Of a stretch of DNA of 39,249 bases, positions 25,483 through 34,962 are shown piece by piece. Origin of the DNA: an uncultured Clostridia bacterium (lineage in GTDB: Bacteria; Bacillota; Clostridia; UMGS1810); assembly GCA_934463115.1 (NCBI GenBank), contig CAKSIN010000022.1:1-39249 (forward strand). The letters run 5' to 3'. Every line of letters starts with the position of its first letter. The first letter of the stretch is position 1. The notes beneath the pieces are model-generated. The model ran no database searches. It was not told the origin of the DNA and saw nothing but the letters and a program-made list of their open reading frames with translations. The position numbers and the translations under genes were made by a program.

Positions 25483-28188
25483 AGGCATATTGGATTCGAG
25501 CCCCGCATGCCCAAACAAACCGTATTTTGTTTTTATCCGTTCCGATTTTTCAATCAAAGGCTCCGATATAAACCACAGGAAAAACACGGTGGACAAAGCG
25601 TGCACCAAATCAAACGGCAGACCGCTTGCGCACGCTGCCACAAGCATTTGCGGATTAATCTTTGACTGCGACTGAAAAACATACGATGTGTTCATTATAA
25701 TTCCGTATATCAAAAGCACGGCGGCAAAACCGAATACGCATAACGAAACACGTTTTGGCTTTACAATTCCAACGTCGGCAAGAACACCCGACAAAAAGCC
25801 TATCAGGCCGAATGCGAACATCTGCCATGGCGTCCACGGTCCCTGACCAAACAAAAAATTGGACAAAAATGCCGAACCGGCACCGACAAGAAAACCGTAT
25901 TCACATCCGAAGCACACACCGGTTATTATTACCATTGCGGCAACAGGCTTGAACTGCGGAAATGCATAGAATACCGTCCGCCCGGCAACGGCAGCGGCAC
26001 ACAACGCGCTTATCAAAACAAGCTCCCGTGCATGCGGACGTCTGTTTTCGAACAAAACAAATATAGGTATCAGCGTTTCAAAAATTATCAGCAAACTTAT
26101 AAAATAATACTTTCTGTCACCGAAAAAGCGTATACCGGCATATATCTCGGCGGCAGACGCAAGTAAAACAACCGTCATTGCGGCTAAAACCTTTTTATCG
26201 GAGGTTCGCTTAATCGGTGTTTCCCGTAAAACAGGATTTTGTTTTGCAGACTTTTCGCCCAAAAAGCAGCCGAATGCCGCCGCAGCCGATAAAATTGCAG
26301 AAGTCTGCAATATAAGTAAATTTAAAACAGGATCCGACGTAAGCGTAATTTTTATTTTGTCGGTCGAAATTGCCAGACAAAGCACAACAAGCAATGCAAA
26401 AAAGAGCAATCCCGCACCGACACGCATGCCGAAATGCCGACCGGAAACCGAGGAATCGGCATTATCCGACAAAATATCTTTTTTTGAGATATCGGCTGTT
26501 GCTTTCGGCACGGCTTTCTCTGTGCAAACACTTCCTCCGCAGGCAAGAATGATGTCATCCGCCGTTACGGCTCCCCGTATTATTCCGCGCGACATGCGGC
26601 TTGCAGCCGTTGTGTAAAAGCTGTTGCCGTCAAAAAATTCCCTTGCCGGAAGGCAGGATGTAACAGCACCGTCAAAAATCATGGCGCAGATATCGGCATG
26701 TTCCGCACAAAACTCAATATCATGCGATACCATAATAACCGTCTTGCCGCCGGATTTGAGTGACTCGACAATAGCGGCAAATTCTTCTTTGAATTCAGCG
26801 TCCATTCCCTTTGTGGGTTCATCCAAAATCATAATTTCCGATTCTGAAAGCAAGACCTTTGCCAATGCGGCTCTTTGCATTTCACCGCCCGACAAATCGT
26901 ACGGATGAAATTCTGCAAGATTTGTAAGTCCGCAAAGCTGCATTACCCCAATAATTTTATTGTGCTGTTCATCACTTATTTTCCCATTATCCGAAAACAC
27001 GGAAACCAAGTCCGAATACAGATTTTTATGAGAAAAAAGAAGCCGCGGTTCCTGCGGCACAACTCCCAGAACACCGCTGTGCAAATCCGATATCTGCGAT
27101 ATATCGCGCCCGTTAATCTTTACACTGCCGCGGTACGGCTTGCCTATTCCGCTCATAATCGAAACAAGTGTGCTTTTTCCGACTCCGTTGCCGCCTATAA
27201 CCGCAAACAGACTGCCCTTTTCAATCTTTGCGTTAAGACCTTTGATGATATCGGGAGAATTTTTCCCGTAGCGGAACCATATGTCATTAACCTCAACTGC
27301 AATTTCTTTGGCAGAGCGGTGCTTAGCAGGCTTTGTCACATCTGTCTGCACAGAATTTGATTCGGCATAATCCGCGAGCCATTTACGTCCGTCACGCACT
27401 GTCACGGGGCAGTCATCTGCACCGCCCAGTGAATCATACACTCTGATCGGAGTCGGAAATGCCCTGTACACGGCACAATCGGTGTCTTTGAGCGCATTGC
27501 AGAGTTTTGACGGCTTTGAGTCTGCAATTATTTTTCCGTTTTCCATGACTATTACCCTGTCGGAGAGCGGCACGACATCTTCGAGTCTGTGTTCACTCAT
27601 AATGACAGTTGTTCCGAGTTCGCTGTTTATTTTTTTTACCGCACCGAGAAATTCCTGCGCGCTGATCGGATCGAGTCGGCTTGTCGGCTCATCCAATATA
27701 ATAACCGACGGCTGCAAAATCATTACCGAAGCAAGATTAAGCAATTGTTTCTGTCCGCCGGACAGTTCTCTGACATTTTTGTGAAACCAATCCTCTATTC
27801 CGAAAAATGCAGCAGTTTCCGCGGCACGAATTCTCATTTGCAAATTATCGAGTCCGATGCTTTCCGCGCCAAACACAAGTTCATGCCAGACCTTATCCGT
27901 GACAATCTGACTGTCGGGATCCTGGAGCACAAAACCTATCTTTTCCGCCTGTTCTCTCGCGCTGATTTCATTTATATCGGTATCATCAAAAAATATTTCT
28001 CCGAGTCTGTCTCCGTGCGGCGAAACAGCCGGTTTCAAAAGCCGCAGAAGGGTTGTCTTTCCGCAGCCGGATCTGCCGCACAGTGTAATAAATTCGCCGC
28101 GGTTTACCGAGAGGCAGACATTATCTATCGCAGGCTTGCTTCGCCCGGGATATGTAAAGCTTAAATTATTTATTCTGTAGCTTTCCAA
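25474..28188 (-). CDS. ECF transporter fusion: two EcfA-type ATPases plus an S component (probable cobalamin uptake)
   Basis: This is a 904-aa fusion. ATPase 1 (1-240) has Walker A GRSGCGKTT (38-46), Q-loop FVLQDPDSQIV, signature LSGGQKQ (142-148) and Walker B SVIILDEP. ATPase 2 (about 296-530) has Walker A GGNGVGKST (332-340), signature LSGGEMQ (432-438), Walker B IMILDEP, and the switch His of VSHD. A linker (540-585) leads to about eight membrane helices (590-890), including TGVCFGCEYGFLVGAGSAFL, typical of an ECF substrate-binding S component. EcfA and S components are usually separate polypeptides. The start is TTG with GGAGG 7 nt upstream, overlapping the T-component gene by 19 nt. Cobalamin is inferred from the riboswitch controlling the operon. 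It may correspond to the Cbr-type B12 ECF systems. Confidence 0.88.
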   Translation of the reverse strand: MESYRINNLSFTYPGRSKPAIDNVCLSVNRGEFITLCGRSGCGKTTLLRLLKPAVSPHGDRLGEIFFDDTDINEISAREQAEKIGFVLQDPDSQIVTDKVWHELVFGAESIGLDNLQMRIRAAETAAFFGIEDWFHKNVRELSGGQKQLLNLASVMILQPSVIILDEPTSRLDPISAQEFLGAVKKINSELGTTVIMSEHRLEDVVPLSDRVIVMENGKIIADSKPSKLCNALKDTDCAVYRAFPTPIRVYDSLGGADDCPVTVRDGRKWLADYAESNSVQTDVTKPAKHRSAKEIAVEVNDIWFRYGKNSPDIIKGLNAKIEKGSLFAVIGGNGVGKSTLVSIMSGIGKPYRGSVKINGRDISQISDLHSGVLGVVPQEPRLLFSHKNLYSDLVSVFSDNGKISDEQHNKIIGVMQLCGLTNLAEFHPYDLSGGEMQRAALAKVLLSESEIMILDEPTKGMDAEFKEEFAAIVESLKSGGKTVIMVSHDIEFCAEHADICAMIFDGAVTSCLPAREFFDGNSFYTTAASRMSRGIIRGAVTADDIILACGGSVCTEKAVPKATADISKKDILSDNADSSVSGRHFGMRVGAGLLFFALLVVLCLAISTDKIKITLTSDPVLNLLILQTSAILSAAAAFGCFLGEKSAKQNPVLRETPIKRTSDKKVLAAMTVVLLASAAEIYAGIRFFGDRKYYFISLLIIFETLIPIFVLFENRRPHARELVLISALCAAAVAGRTVFYAFPQFKPVAAMVIITGVCFGCEYGFLVGAGSAFLSNFLFGQGPWTPWQMFAFGLIGFLSGVLADVGIVKPKRVSLCVFGFAAVLLIYGIIMNTSYVFQSQSKINPQMLVAACASGLPFDLVHALSTVFFLWFISEPLIEKSERIKTKYGLFGHAGLESNMPKN

Positions 28189-29045
28189 CGTTTTTCCTCC
28201 CGTAATTCAATAATTATCGGACATACACACATCAATATGTATGCCGCAAAAAAACTTGCCGTTATCGGCGACAGCTCAACAGATTTTGCTGTCGGGAAAT
28301 ATGCAAAATACAGTTTTCCGATAAAGAATCCCAAAAATGAATATATTCCCAAAAACAGTACGGTGACAATTGTTTTTCTGTCACGTGCGTCAAAAACGTA
28401 CAGCTGATACGCGCTCCGCCCGGGCAAACCGTAGCCGCGCGATTTCATGCTGTCTGCCGTGTCTATTCCGCCCTCAAGCATACTTGTAACGGTTACGGAA
28501 AAAACCGACAGAGCACGTTTGAGTCTGTTCAATTTTCCTGCATGTCCGCTGTGCCCCATACATTTTTGCGCATCCGCCGCTTCTATGAATCTGCGCGTAA
28601 ATTCCGGCACAAAGCGCAGCGTCATCGCAATAATCAGCGACAACGAAGGAGCAAACGCACCAAACAAACAAATGACTTTATCACTCGTCATAATTTCATT
28701 TAAGCACATAAACCAAAATATCACACTCGAAATCATCGCCGCTGCCGCTATACCGTACAGAAGTGATTCCGCTGTAAGCGGATTTCCGTTCGGAAAGTAT
28801 GCAATAACGGTCACACCGGCATGATTGAACATCGGATTTATCACCGCTGCCGCAAGTGCTGTCGGCACTACGAATTTCATGCTTTGTTTAAGTGATTCCG
28901 CTCCTTTGATAACGGCAAAATACACAGCTGAGCATATCAGCGATGCCGCAAGGCAAACGGGGTGAGTCAGTATGCACGACAGGACCGTTACAAACACAAA
29001 ATATACCAGATTCACAATCGGATGATACTTTTTAAATTCGCTCAT
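28170..29045 (-). CDS. ECF transporter T component (EcfT/CbiQ-like)
   Basis: A 291-aa protein from the ATG at 29045, where AGGTGA (29050-29055) overlaps the previous stop and sits 4 nt upstream. The longer frame to 29117 would intrude into the upstream gene. Five to six helices and the two short Ala-Arg-Gly-like coupling motifs are visible in the forms DAQKCMG and DSMKSRGYG, which insert into grooves of the ATPases. It couples ATP hydrolysis by the fused ATPases to the S component. The first motif has Lys-Cys-Met in place of the usual Arg-rich form. The assignment to a B12 system rests on operon context. Confidence 0.9.
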   Translation of the reverse strand: MSEFKKYHPIVNLVYFVFVTVLSCILTHPVCLAASLICSAVYFAVIKGAESLKQSMKFVVPTALAAAVINPMFNHAGVTVIAYFPNGNPLTAESLLYGIAAAAMISSVIFWFMCLNEIMTSDKVICLFGAFAPSLSLIIAMTLRFVPEFTRRFIEAADAQKCMGHSGHAGKLNRLKRALSVFSVTVTSMLEGGIDTADSMKSRGYGLPGRSAYQLYVFDARDRKTIVTVLFLGIYSFLGFFIGKLYFAYFPTAKSVELSPITASFFAAYILMCVCPIIIELREEKRWKATE

Positions 29046-29049
29046 ATAC

Positions 29050-29772
29050 TCACCTGCCGTTTTCGGAAAATGAACCGCCGACATCCGCACCCAAATCGCA
29101 TGTATACAGCCACTCAATTTTATCGCCTTTTTTTAATTTGTATTTGGAACATCCGTAATTCGGAAATTCGCCGTTTACCCTGTACATCCAGCCGGACAAT
29201 TCGCCGCAGTCGAACTCATACAAATTACCGATTCCCTCTATATATGCGGAATTGTACATCGGTGTATTTTCAAACTCAATATGAATCTTGTTTTTCTTTG
29301 TCTCTCTCATCAGGACATCAAATACACTCTCGCCGTCGCTGAACGAAACAGTCCGCAAACTCAGGATTACACCGTCTTTCGGAACAAAATCAATCTTATC
29401 TTTGTTCAGATTCGAAATATTGTTCAAAATCGTGTCACATCGAATTGATATACTGCATGTAAGCTCATCATCAGCCATGCTTTTTTCGGAAGCGGTTTCC
29501 TTTTGCACCGGCGGTACCGATTCGTTTTTTTCATTCACATGTTCTTCGGTTTGCGGCGCATCGTCTTCGGTCTGATTCGATTCCGTCAAATCGTCATTTG
29601 GCTGTGATTCTTTATCATCGGACGCAGATTTTTTCACGGCGCTGTCCGAAACTTTCGTTTTTTCGGTGTCGCGCGCGTTTTTGCCCGGTGAACCGCTGCC
29701 GAAGAAAAATGTTGCGGCAAGAAGCAATACGGCAATTAATACATATATAATTTTCCGGATATGTTTTTTCAA
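29050..29772 (-). CDS. Membrane-tethered DUF4430 (transcobalamin beta-domain-like) protein
   Basis: The 240-aa protein has an N-terminal membrane anchor (about 6-26, IIYVLIAVLLLAATFFFGSG) with no lipobox. A long charged, low-complexity linker follows (about 28-105, rich in Asp, Glu, Lys, Ser). The C-terminal DUF4430 domain (about 125-232) has the hallmark sequence SGWMYRVNG, preceded by SVFDVLMRET and followed by YKLKKGDKIEWLYTCDLG. This fold corresponds to the C-terminal beta domain of intrinsic factor and transcobalamin. The linker would let the domain reach from the membrane through the wall. The start is TTG, sharing TTGA with the stop of the alpha-barrel gene and preceded by GGAGGT, so the two products are made together. 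Cobalamin binding is inferred. Confidence 0.85.
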   Translation of the reverse strand: MKKHIRKIIYVLIAVLLLAATFFFGSGSPGKNARDTEKTKVSDSAVKKSASDDKESQPNDDLTESNQTEDDAPQTEEHVNEKNESVPPVQKETASEKSMADDELTCSISIRCDTILNNISNLNKDKIDFVPKDGVILSLRTVSFSDGESVFDVLMRETKKNKIHIEFENTPMYNSAYIEGIGNLYEFDCGELSGWMYRVNGEFPNYGCSKYKLKKGDKIEWLYTCDLGADVGGSFSENGR

Positions 29773-30845
29773 TTAACGACACCTCCGTGTACAGCCGTGT
29801 ATTTTTTCAGCGGAAAAAATGTATATTGCATCAGCGGAAATTTCACCTTTGCCGTGCTGTCAGTCACATCGGACATATCATAGAGTGATGTTTTTTTCTC
29901 TGCGCTCCTTTTTGCGGCGACGATTGCGTAAAAGCATTGCTCGCTCGCCATAAGGTTTGCCGAATTAACCTCTTTGCTGTGCATAAATCCTCCGCCGGTA
30001 ACAAAGTATGACATAAGATTATCCGCAAGCGTTCTGCCGCCCTTAACAAACCTCTCATTATCCAACGGTATTTTAAGTTCGCAGAGCGCAACTATTGCCT
30101 GTGCACAGCTCTCGGAGTTTTCCGTACCCCAGCTTGAAAATCCGCCGGATTCGGTCTGCATTTCCGACATGCACGCAATCCCCGATTGAACGGCGTCCGC
30201 CACGCTTGCATCGGACATGTATTTGCTTAATGCCTGCAGTGCCATCGCCGTTATGTCCGGATCGGATGTCCCGCCGGACATGCTCCAGCCGCCGTCATCA
30301 TTTTGGCTGCCGAGAATTTTATCTAAATACATCTGTCTTGTTGCCTGTGTTGCACCCGATTTTGCCGCGTCATCGGGCAGCGGCGGAATGTTATATCCGG
30401 CGCTGTCCAATGCGATAAGTGCCCATATTGCTCCGTTTATTCCCTGCATAACGGTTTTTGAATAATCGGCAAGCGGTGCAACGAGATTGTAGCCGCCGAC
30501 ATTCTCCGGATTACGTCCTATAGCCGTGAGTGCAAGAATCATTCTTGAGTATTCCGTGTATTTTCGTGTGCTCAAAACACCGCCGCACTCCGTTACATAC
30601 CTTTTTGCCTCGGCATAATATCTGTCAAAATACCCGTTCGGAACACTTATTCCGCTTCGTGCAAGACCGATAACTGTCCATTCTCCGCCTATTGAACCCA
30701 CTTTCGGTTCCGCCGCGTTTTGCAGCAAATAATCGGCGGTGCTGTTTATTGCCCACTCCGGAATATCGCCGCCGTTTGCCTGCGCACACACAGCCGCGGA
30801 TATGATAATTATTACACTTATCAAAGCAGCTACAGCCTTTTTCAT
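29769..30845 (-). CDS. Secreted alpha/alpha-barrel protein (prenyltransferase-repeat, intrinsic-factor alpha-domain-like)
   Basis: This 358-aa protein has a signal peptide ending at QANG (about 24). The rest is a repeated helical-pair barrel of the squalene-cyclase/prenyltransferase fold, with the repeat hallmarks GSQNDDGGW and TESGGFSSW and repeated ALxALxxY helices. The alpha domain of human intrinsic factor and transcobalamin has this same alpha6-alpha6 barrel. There is no DxDD or metal-prenyl motif that I can see, and secretion argues against a terpene enzyme. It is followed, with a 4-nt overlap, by a beta-domain-like gene, so the two halves of a transcobalamin-like protein are split over two genes. 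The C-terminus lacks an anchor. Confidence 0.83.
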   Translation of the reverse strand: MKKAVAALISVIIIISAAVCAQANGGDIPEWAINSTADYLLQNAAEPKVGSIGGEWTVIGLARSGISVPNGYFDRYYAEAKRYVTECGGVLSTRKYTEYSRMILALTAIGRNPENVGGYNLVAPLADYSKTVMQGINGAIWALIALDSAGYNIPPLPDDAAKSGATQATRQMYLDKILGSQNDDGGWSMSGGTSDPDITAMALQALSKYMSDASVADAVQSGIACMSEMQTESGGFSSWGTENSESCAQAIVALCELKIPLDNERFVKGGRTLADNLMSYFVTGGGFMHSKEVNSANLMASEQCFYAIVAAKRSAEKKTSLYDMSDVTDSTAKVKFPLMQYTFFPLKKYTAVHGGVVN

Positions 30846-30865
30846 AATATTGCTATACCTCTCTT

Positions 30866-33800
30866 CTATTTTTCACAATAGCGCATCAGAATTGTTGCCA
30901 GCTGAGCGCGTGTTACCGTTGCCGACGGCAGCAGCATGGCAGAATCGGTACCGCTGATTATGCCGTTTGAAACAGTCCAGCAAAGAGCTTCCGATGCCCA
31001 CGGACTTATCGAATCATAATCACTGTATACAGACAGGTCTGCCTTATCGTCTGCAGCTTTTCCGACCGATTTTGCATATCTGTATAGAATTGCCGCAGCC
31101 TGTTCACGTGTAACGAGTCCGTCGGGATTAAATATTTTGTCACCGATTCCGTTCACAATTCCGTTTTCCGCTGCCCACGCAACAGCATTTGAGTACCACG
31201 ACTGTGCGGCAACATCTTCAAATTTGTCAACAGACACAACGGATTTTTCACCGTCCAGTCTGTAGAGAACTGTCACAAGCATTGCACGAGTCATACCGTT
31301 GTCGGGTGCAAATTCATTCTTTGACACACCGTTGAAAAGCTTTTTTCGTACAACATATTCCACTGCCTTGGCATATGGCGAATCTTTTCTTACATCGCCA
31401 AATGATACATCACTGCTGTCCGAATCGTTGTCATTTTCTTTATCATTTGTTTTATCATTTTCAATCCACTTGGCATAAAGTGTAATGTTTCTTGTAACCT
31501 TTGAATCAAAGTTGTACTCATTTTTAAATTTCGGATCCGAATACCAGCCGCCGAATTTATAACCGTCTTTTATCGGTGTTGTCGGTTCGGAAACGGTTTC
31601 GTTTTTATTTACTTTGACAGAATCAACCGTGCTTCCGCCGTTTGTAACAAATTTGACCGTGTACACACCATTCGACGTGTTGGATGATGGTGTCGTCCAT
31701 CTTTCGGAACCTTGCTCGGCGGTATAATCATCCGTATAATGGAATATTATACGGTCATTGTTGCCCAGAGTCTGCTCCGCAACACCCAAATCACCGTGCT
31801 TTCCGTTCAGAAAATACATCCAGCCCGAAAGAGAACCGTTATCAAATTCGGCAAGACCGTCTATTTCCGAAATGTAATTTCCGCCGTCATTTGTCCAGCT
31901 CAATCCGGCATCGTTAAGTGCTTTTTCAAACACATCAAGCACGGTTGAGTCACTTTCAACGGTATATGATTTTACCGGTATCCAGACCGGCAGCGTCTTT
32001 TTGTTATTTTTGTAGGTATGAACCTCTGAATCACCGTGTTTTTCATCACCCAACAGCGTAAATGTTACTGTTATCTTCGATGAAGTTTCTCCGCTCGGTG
32101 CGCTGCTTCTTTTTACAACAAGAACTGCATCCTCCGTGCTGCCGTCTTTGCCTGCGGCAGATATTTCAAACTTGTTTTCGCCGTACTCAAGTGTATATTC
32201 ACTCTCGGACGTCTTACCGTTTATTGTTATTTCCGTTCCGAACACCGACACGGGGAAAATTGACACTTTGTCTATTTTATGCCCGACATTTGAGCTGTAA
32301 TTTACTCCGTCGGCAGTTTCGGCGGTGCGGATAGTTCCGTTTACATTGAGTTTTATACTTTCTATAAGTCGGCTGCTTTCCTTGGCACTGCCGGTAAGTC
32401 TCAAAAGTTTTATATCAGGCTCGCAGTCGCCGTTTTGCACAATAATGCGCACAAGCGTTTCGCCCTTATCGGTTACTGTGAATCCGTCGGCATAAGTGCC
32501 GGGCACGGTGCGTTTGTTGTTTATATAAATGTTGTCGCTGTCCGATACACCGTCTGCCTTTATCGAGATATACTTCATATCGCCGACATTAACCGAATAA
32601 ACATTCTTTTCGACATCAAATGCAACACTGACTGTTTTTGCCCCGTCGGTAAGAGTGACGCCTGTCGGAGCTGCTGTTTTTCCGACGGCATTCTCCTGTG
32701 CCGTAGTGCGTACAACATATGTTACTTCCGTGGATTTTTCTCTAAACGCGCCTGCAAGTATATTAGATGCTGTAGCAACTTTTATATAGTGAAATTCCTT
32801 GTCGGAAACATCTATCGGAATACCGTTGTCATCCACTGCCCACGCAAGGTCAAACCCGTTTGCCTTGCTCGGCTTTTCAACATATGAATTTACATCGGTA
32901 ACGCTTTTTGCAGTAACGTTCGACGCGTAGTAGTCGGTGTACCCGAATTTAGCCGACGCGGCGAATGCGCCGGTAGTTCCGTTTCCTGTTATATTCCCAA
33001 GCTGACTTTTGAACGCAATTCCGGTGAATGTATAGGTATCCTCGTCCGGGACACTGTTCATGGTATAATAAAGTCCGCTCGGCCACGGGGTTGCAGCATA
33101 ATCAATTGTATTGCCTTTATTATCTGTCCAATACGCATTGCCGTCATCTCCGCGGGTGTAGGTTATTGTGTAGTCCCATATCGCCTTGTCCGTCTCATAG
33201 TGTTCGGAACCGGCAAGCGCATACCATTTTTCGCCGTCTTCGGACACATATACCTGTCCGAGTTCTGCCATTGAATCGATATTGTTTTCCGAACTGTTTC
33301 CGGTAATGTAGAAATCCATTCCGTATTTATTGTTCGGATTATCCGTTATCGGTTTATCATAGTAATATGTGATATATCCGCCGAAATTTCCGAGTGAGCG
33401 CAGTGTGCCGCCAAGTGTCTGCTCCGGTGCCGCACCGAAAGTGGTTTTGTTCGTGTACTGTGAACCGATACAAAGATAATCAACTACTTTATCCGGAACA
33501 TCAAGTGCGGATTTCTTTTTGTATACAAAACCATATGTATTAGAAAAACTTCCGTCATCTGATATAACGGTAACTTTTTTTGCCGTTGTCGCAAGCGTTA
33601 CGCTATATTCGCCGCTCTCATCCGCGCTGATAGCTTCGTCTCCGACCTTAACAGAGCATCCGTCCGGCACTGTGAATTTCAGTTCGGGCTCCGATGCGTC
33701 ATGCGCAACCATAACCGTGTATGAATACCTGTCGGATTTAAACGCCGGATACATATCGCCGTCCGAAACCTCTGCAGTTGCAATTATCGGTGATTTTGCC

Positions 33801-34750
33801 GTAACTTTTCCGACATACAGCACATATTCGTCCGGTTCACATTCAAAGAACCCGTCGTTACCCTCGGTAATATTTTTGTTGTAACTGAAATCATCCGCTA
33901 TCTGAATAACAATGACGCTTTCTTTGTCAGAAACACTGATTCTGTCCGAAATCCCGCCGCCTTGGGCAAGCTCGCTCCATGTTTGTCTGCCGTCTGTGCT
34001 GATGCGGACATGGGCATATTTTGTAGACGTACTGACATTCATCAAAAACTCCGAGACGTCATCATACAGAAATGTGCGATAAAACTTTACACTGTCTGTG
34101 ACACCGATTCCCGATGTCGGTGTGCCCGTTTCATCGCTCTTTTGCATTGCTCCCTCGGCGATTCCGCCGTATTTAACCTGCGACAATTCCCTGTCTGCCG
34201 GCTCAATTGCAATACCGCTGTTTTTAATCTTTTTTGTGTCATCTCTCGGGCGCGTAATATTAAATGTATATACCGTTTTTATATCCGGGTTTTCCTTGTC
34301 GGCGATTGTTATTGTCATTACCGAGCTGTCAAACGGCTGATTGGCAAACGTTGTCATTTTGCCGCTGATAATCTCAACTTTTGTATCCTCGCCGTATTCA
34401 TTTTTGTATTCCGCGTATGCAACATACTTGTCCGAGTCAAACTTTGTGCCCGACTGAAGCATGATACTGCTTGTGGAATATTTTTTTATCGGCAAATCAT
34501 ATTCGAGTTTGTCCGGAGAATATGTGCTCCCCTTTACCCATGTGCCGGATTCAAATGCACCCGTGAAAAATTCCAGGCTGTCAAATGCCGGAGCTTCGGC
34601 ATCCTCATTTGATGTGTCCTGCTGCGAACCGATTGTTTCCTCCGCGGTATTTAAAACGTCACAAAACGCGTCATCGGCTGCAAACACATTGAATGTACCC
34701 AATGTGATTAAAACGGACATTATGATACTTAATAATCTCTTTGAATTCAT
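30866..34750 (-). CDS. S-layer-anchored surface protein with DUF4430, InlB-type repeat and three SLH domains
   Basis: This 1294-aa protein is the first gene after the cobalamin riboswitch. The start is ATG 34750, with AGAGAGG 10 nt upstream and a signal peptide (RLLSIIMSVLITLGTFNVFA) directly after it. The frame continues upstream to 34837, but that part lies in the leader. Residues of about 65-170 form a cadherin-like beta sandwich; several more beta domains follow. DUF4430 at about 910-1000 has TVLDVFEKAL and SGWMYFLNG. An InlB/Listeria-type repeat (about 1030-1095, GYKFGGWYSDPKF and LYAKW) and an acidic linker precede three SLH modules (about 1115-1294). This would place a transcobalamin-like beta domain at the outer wall surface. 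A capture role for cobalamin is inferred. Confidence 0.85.
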   Translation of the reverse strand: MNSKRLLSIIMSVLITLGTFNVFAADDAFCDVLNTAEETIGSQQDTSNEDAEAPAFDSLEFFTGAFESGTWVKGSTYSPDKLEYDLPIKKYSTSSIMLQSGTKFDSDKYVAYAEYKNEYGEDTKVEIISGKMTTFANQPFDSSVMTITIADKENPDIKTVYTFNITRPRDDTKKIKNSGIAIEPADRELSQVKYGGIAEGAMQKSDETGTPTSGIGVTDSVKFYRTFLYDDVSEFLMNVSTSTKYAHVRISTDGRQTWSELAQGGGISDRISVSDKESVIVIQIADDFSYNKNITEGNDGFFECEPDEYVLYVGKVTAKSPIIATAEVSDGDMYPAFKSDRYSYTVMVAHDASEPELKFTVPDGCSVKVGDEAISADESGEYSVTLATTAKKVTVISDDGSFSNTYGFVYKKKSALDVPDKVVDYLCIGSQYTNKTTFGAAPEQTLGGTLRSLGNFGGYITYYYDKPITDNPNNKYGMDFYITGNSSENNIDSMAELGQVYVSEDGEKWYALAGSEHYETDKAIWDYTITYTRGDDGNAYWTDNKGNTIDYAATPWPSGLYYTMNSVPDEDTYTFTGIAFKSQLGNITGNGTTGAFAASAKFGYTDYYASNVTAKSVTDVNSYVEKPSKANGFDLAWAVDDNGIPIDVSDKEFHYIKVATASNILAGAFREKSTEVTYVVRTTAQENAVGKTAAPTGVTLTDGAKTVSVAFDVEKNVYSVNVGDMKYISIKADGVSDSDNIYINNKRTVPGTYADGFTVTDKGETLVRIIVQNGDCEPDIKLLRLTGSAKESSRLIESIKLNVNGTIRTAETADGVNYSSNVGHKIDKVSIFPVSVFGTEITINGKTSESEYTLEYGENKFEISAAGKDGSTEDAVLVVKRSSAPSGETSSKITVTFTLLGDEKHGDSEVHTYKNNKKTLPVWIPVKSYTVESDSTVLDVFEKALNDAGLSWTNDGGNYISEIDGLAEFDNGSLSGWMYFLNGKHGDLGVAEQTLGNNDRIIFHYTDDYTAEQGSERWTTPSSNTSNGVYTVKFVTNGGSTVDSVKVNKNETVSEPTTPIKDGYKFGGWYSDPKFKNEYNFDSKVTRNITLYAKWIENDKTNDKENDNDSDSSDVSFGDVRKDSPYAKAVEYVVRKKLFNGVSKNEFAPDNGMTRAMLVTVLYRLDGEKSVVSVDKFEDVAAQSWYSNAVAWAAENGIVNGIGDKIFNPDGLVTREQAAAILYRYAKSVGKAADDKADLSVYSDYDSISPWASEALCWTVSNGIISGTDSAMLLPSATVTRAQLATILMRYCEK

Positions 34751-34800
34751 TATTTTCGTTCCTCTCTGCTCTGCGTGTGATGTTTTGCGTTTTTTAAAAT

Positions 34801-34808
34801 TCACCTCC
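34801..34808 (-). other. Perfect Shine-Dalgarno sequence without a start codon
   Basis: GGAGGTGA (34808-34801) lies in the leader 50 nt before the real ATG. No ATG, GTG or TTG follows at a usable distance. It directly follows the 3' arm of a small hairpin (34811-34835), so it may be a ribosome standby site or a remnant. Confidence 0.35.
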
Positions 34809-34810
34809 GC

Positions 34811-34835
34811 GCCGCAGACGCAAAAAAGCTGCGGC
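34811..34835 (-). other. Hairpin competing with the riboswitch terminator
   Basis: Seven GC-rich bases at 34835-34829 pair perfectly with 34817-34811 around an 11-nt loop. The upstream arm is also the 3' arm of the terminator at 34828-34861, so the two structures exclude each other. Its downstream arm lies past the T run, so it would form only in read-through transcripts, next to the GGAGGTGA. Confidence 0.5.
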
Positions 34836-34861
34836 AATCTTTGTTACAAAATTACCACAGC
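34822..34861 (-). terminator. Riboswitch-controlled intrinsic terminator
   Basis: On the minus strand, GCTGTGGTAAT (34861-34851) pairs with ATTGCCGCAGC (34838-34828) over 11 positions with two G-U wobbles. The loop can extend the stem (TTTG/CAAA). Six T follow (34827-34822). It stands between the cobalamin aptamer and the first gene, the expected expression platform: with B12 bound, transcription should stop here. Confidence 0.8.
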
Positions 34862-34962
34862 TGAGTTTTTCTGTGATTATCACAATTCGTATGCAAGCAC
34901 AACCATACAAGTGCAGACCTCTGCAGCACTGCCGATACACGATTAATATTTTGCACGAAAAC

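Noticed and set aside
29769..30845. Terpene cyclase or prenyltransferase enzyme
   Set aside because: The fold is shared, but the protein is secreted, lacks recognisable catalytic acid motifs, and sits in a B12-riboswitch operon next to DUF4430 genes.
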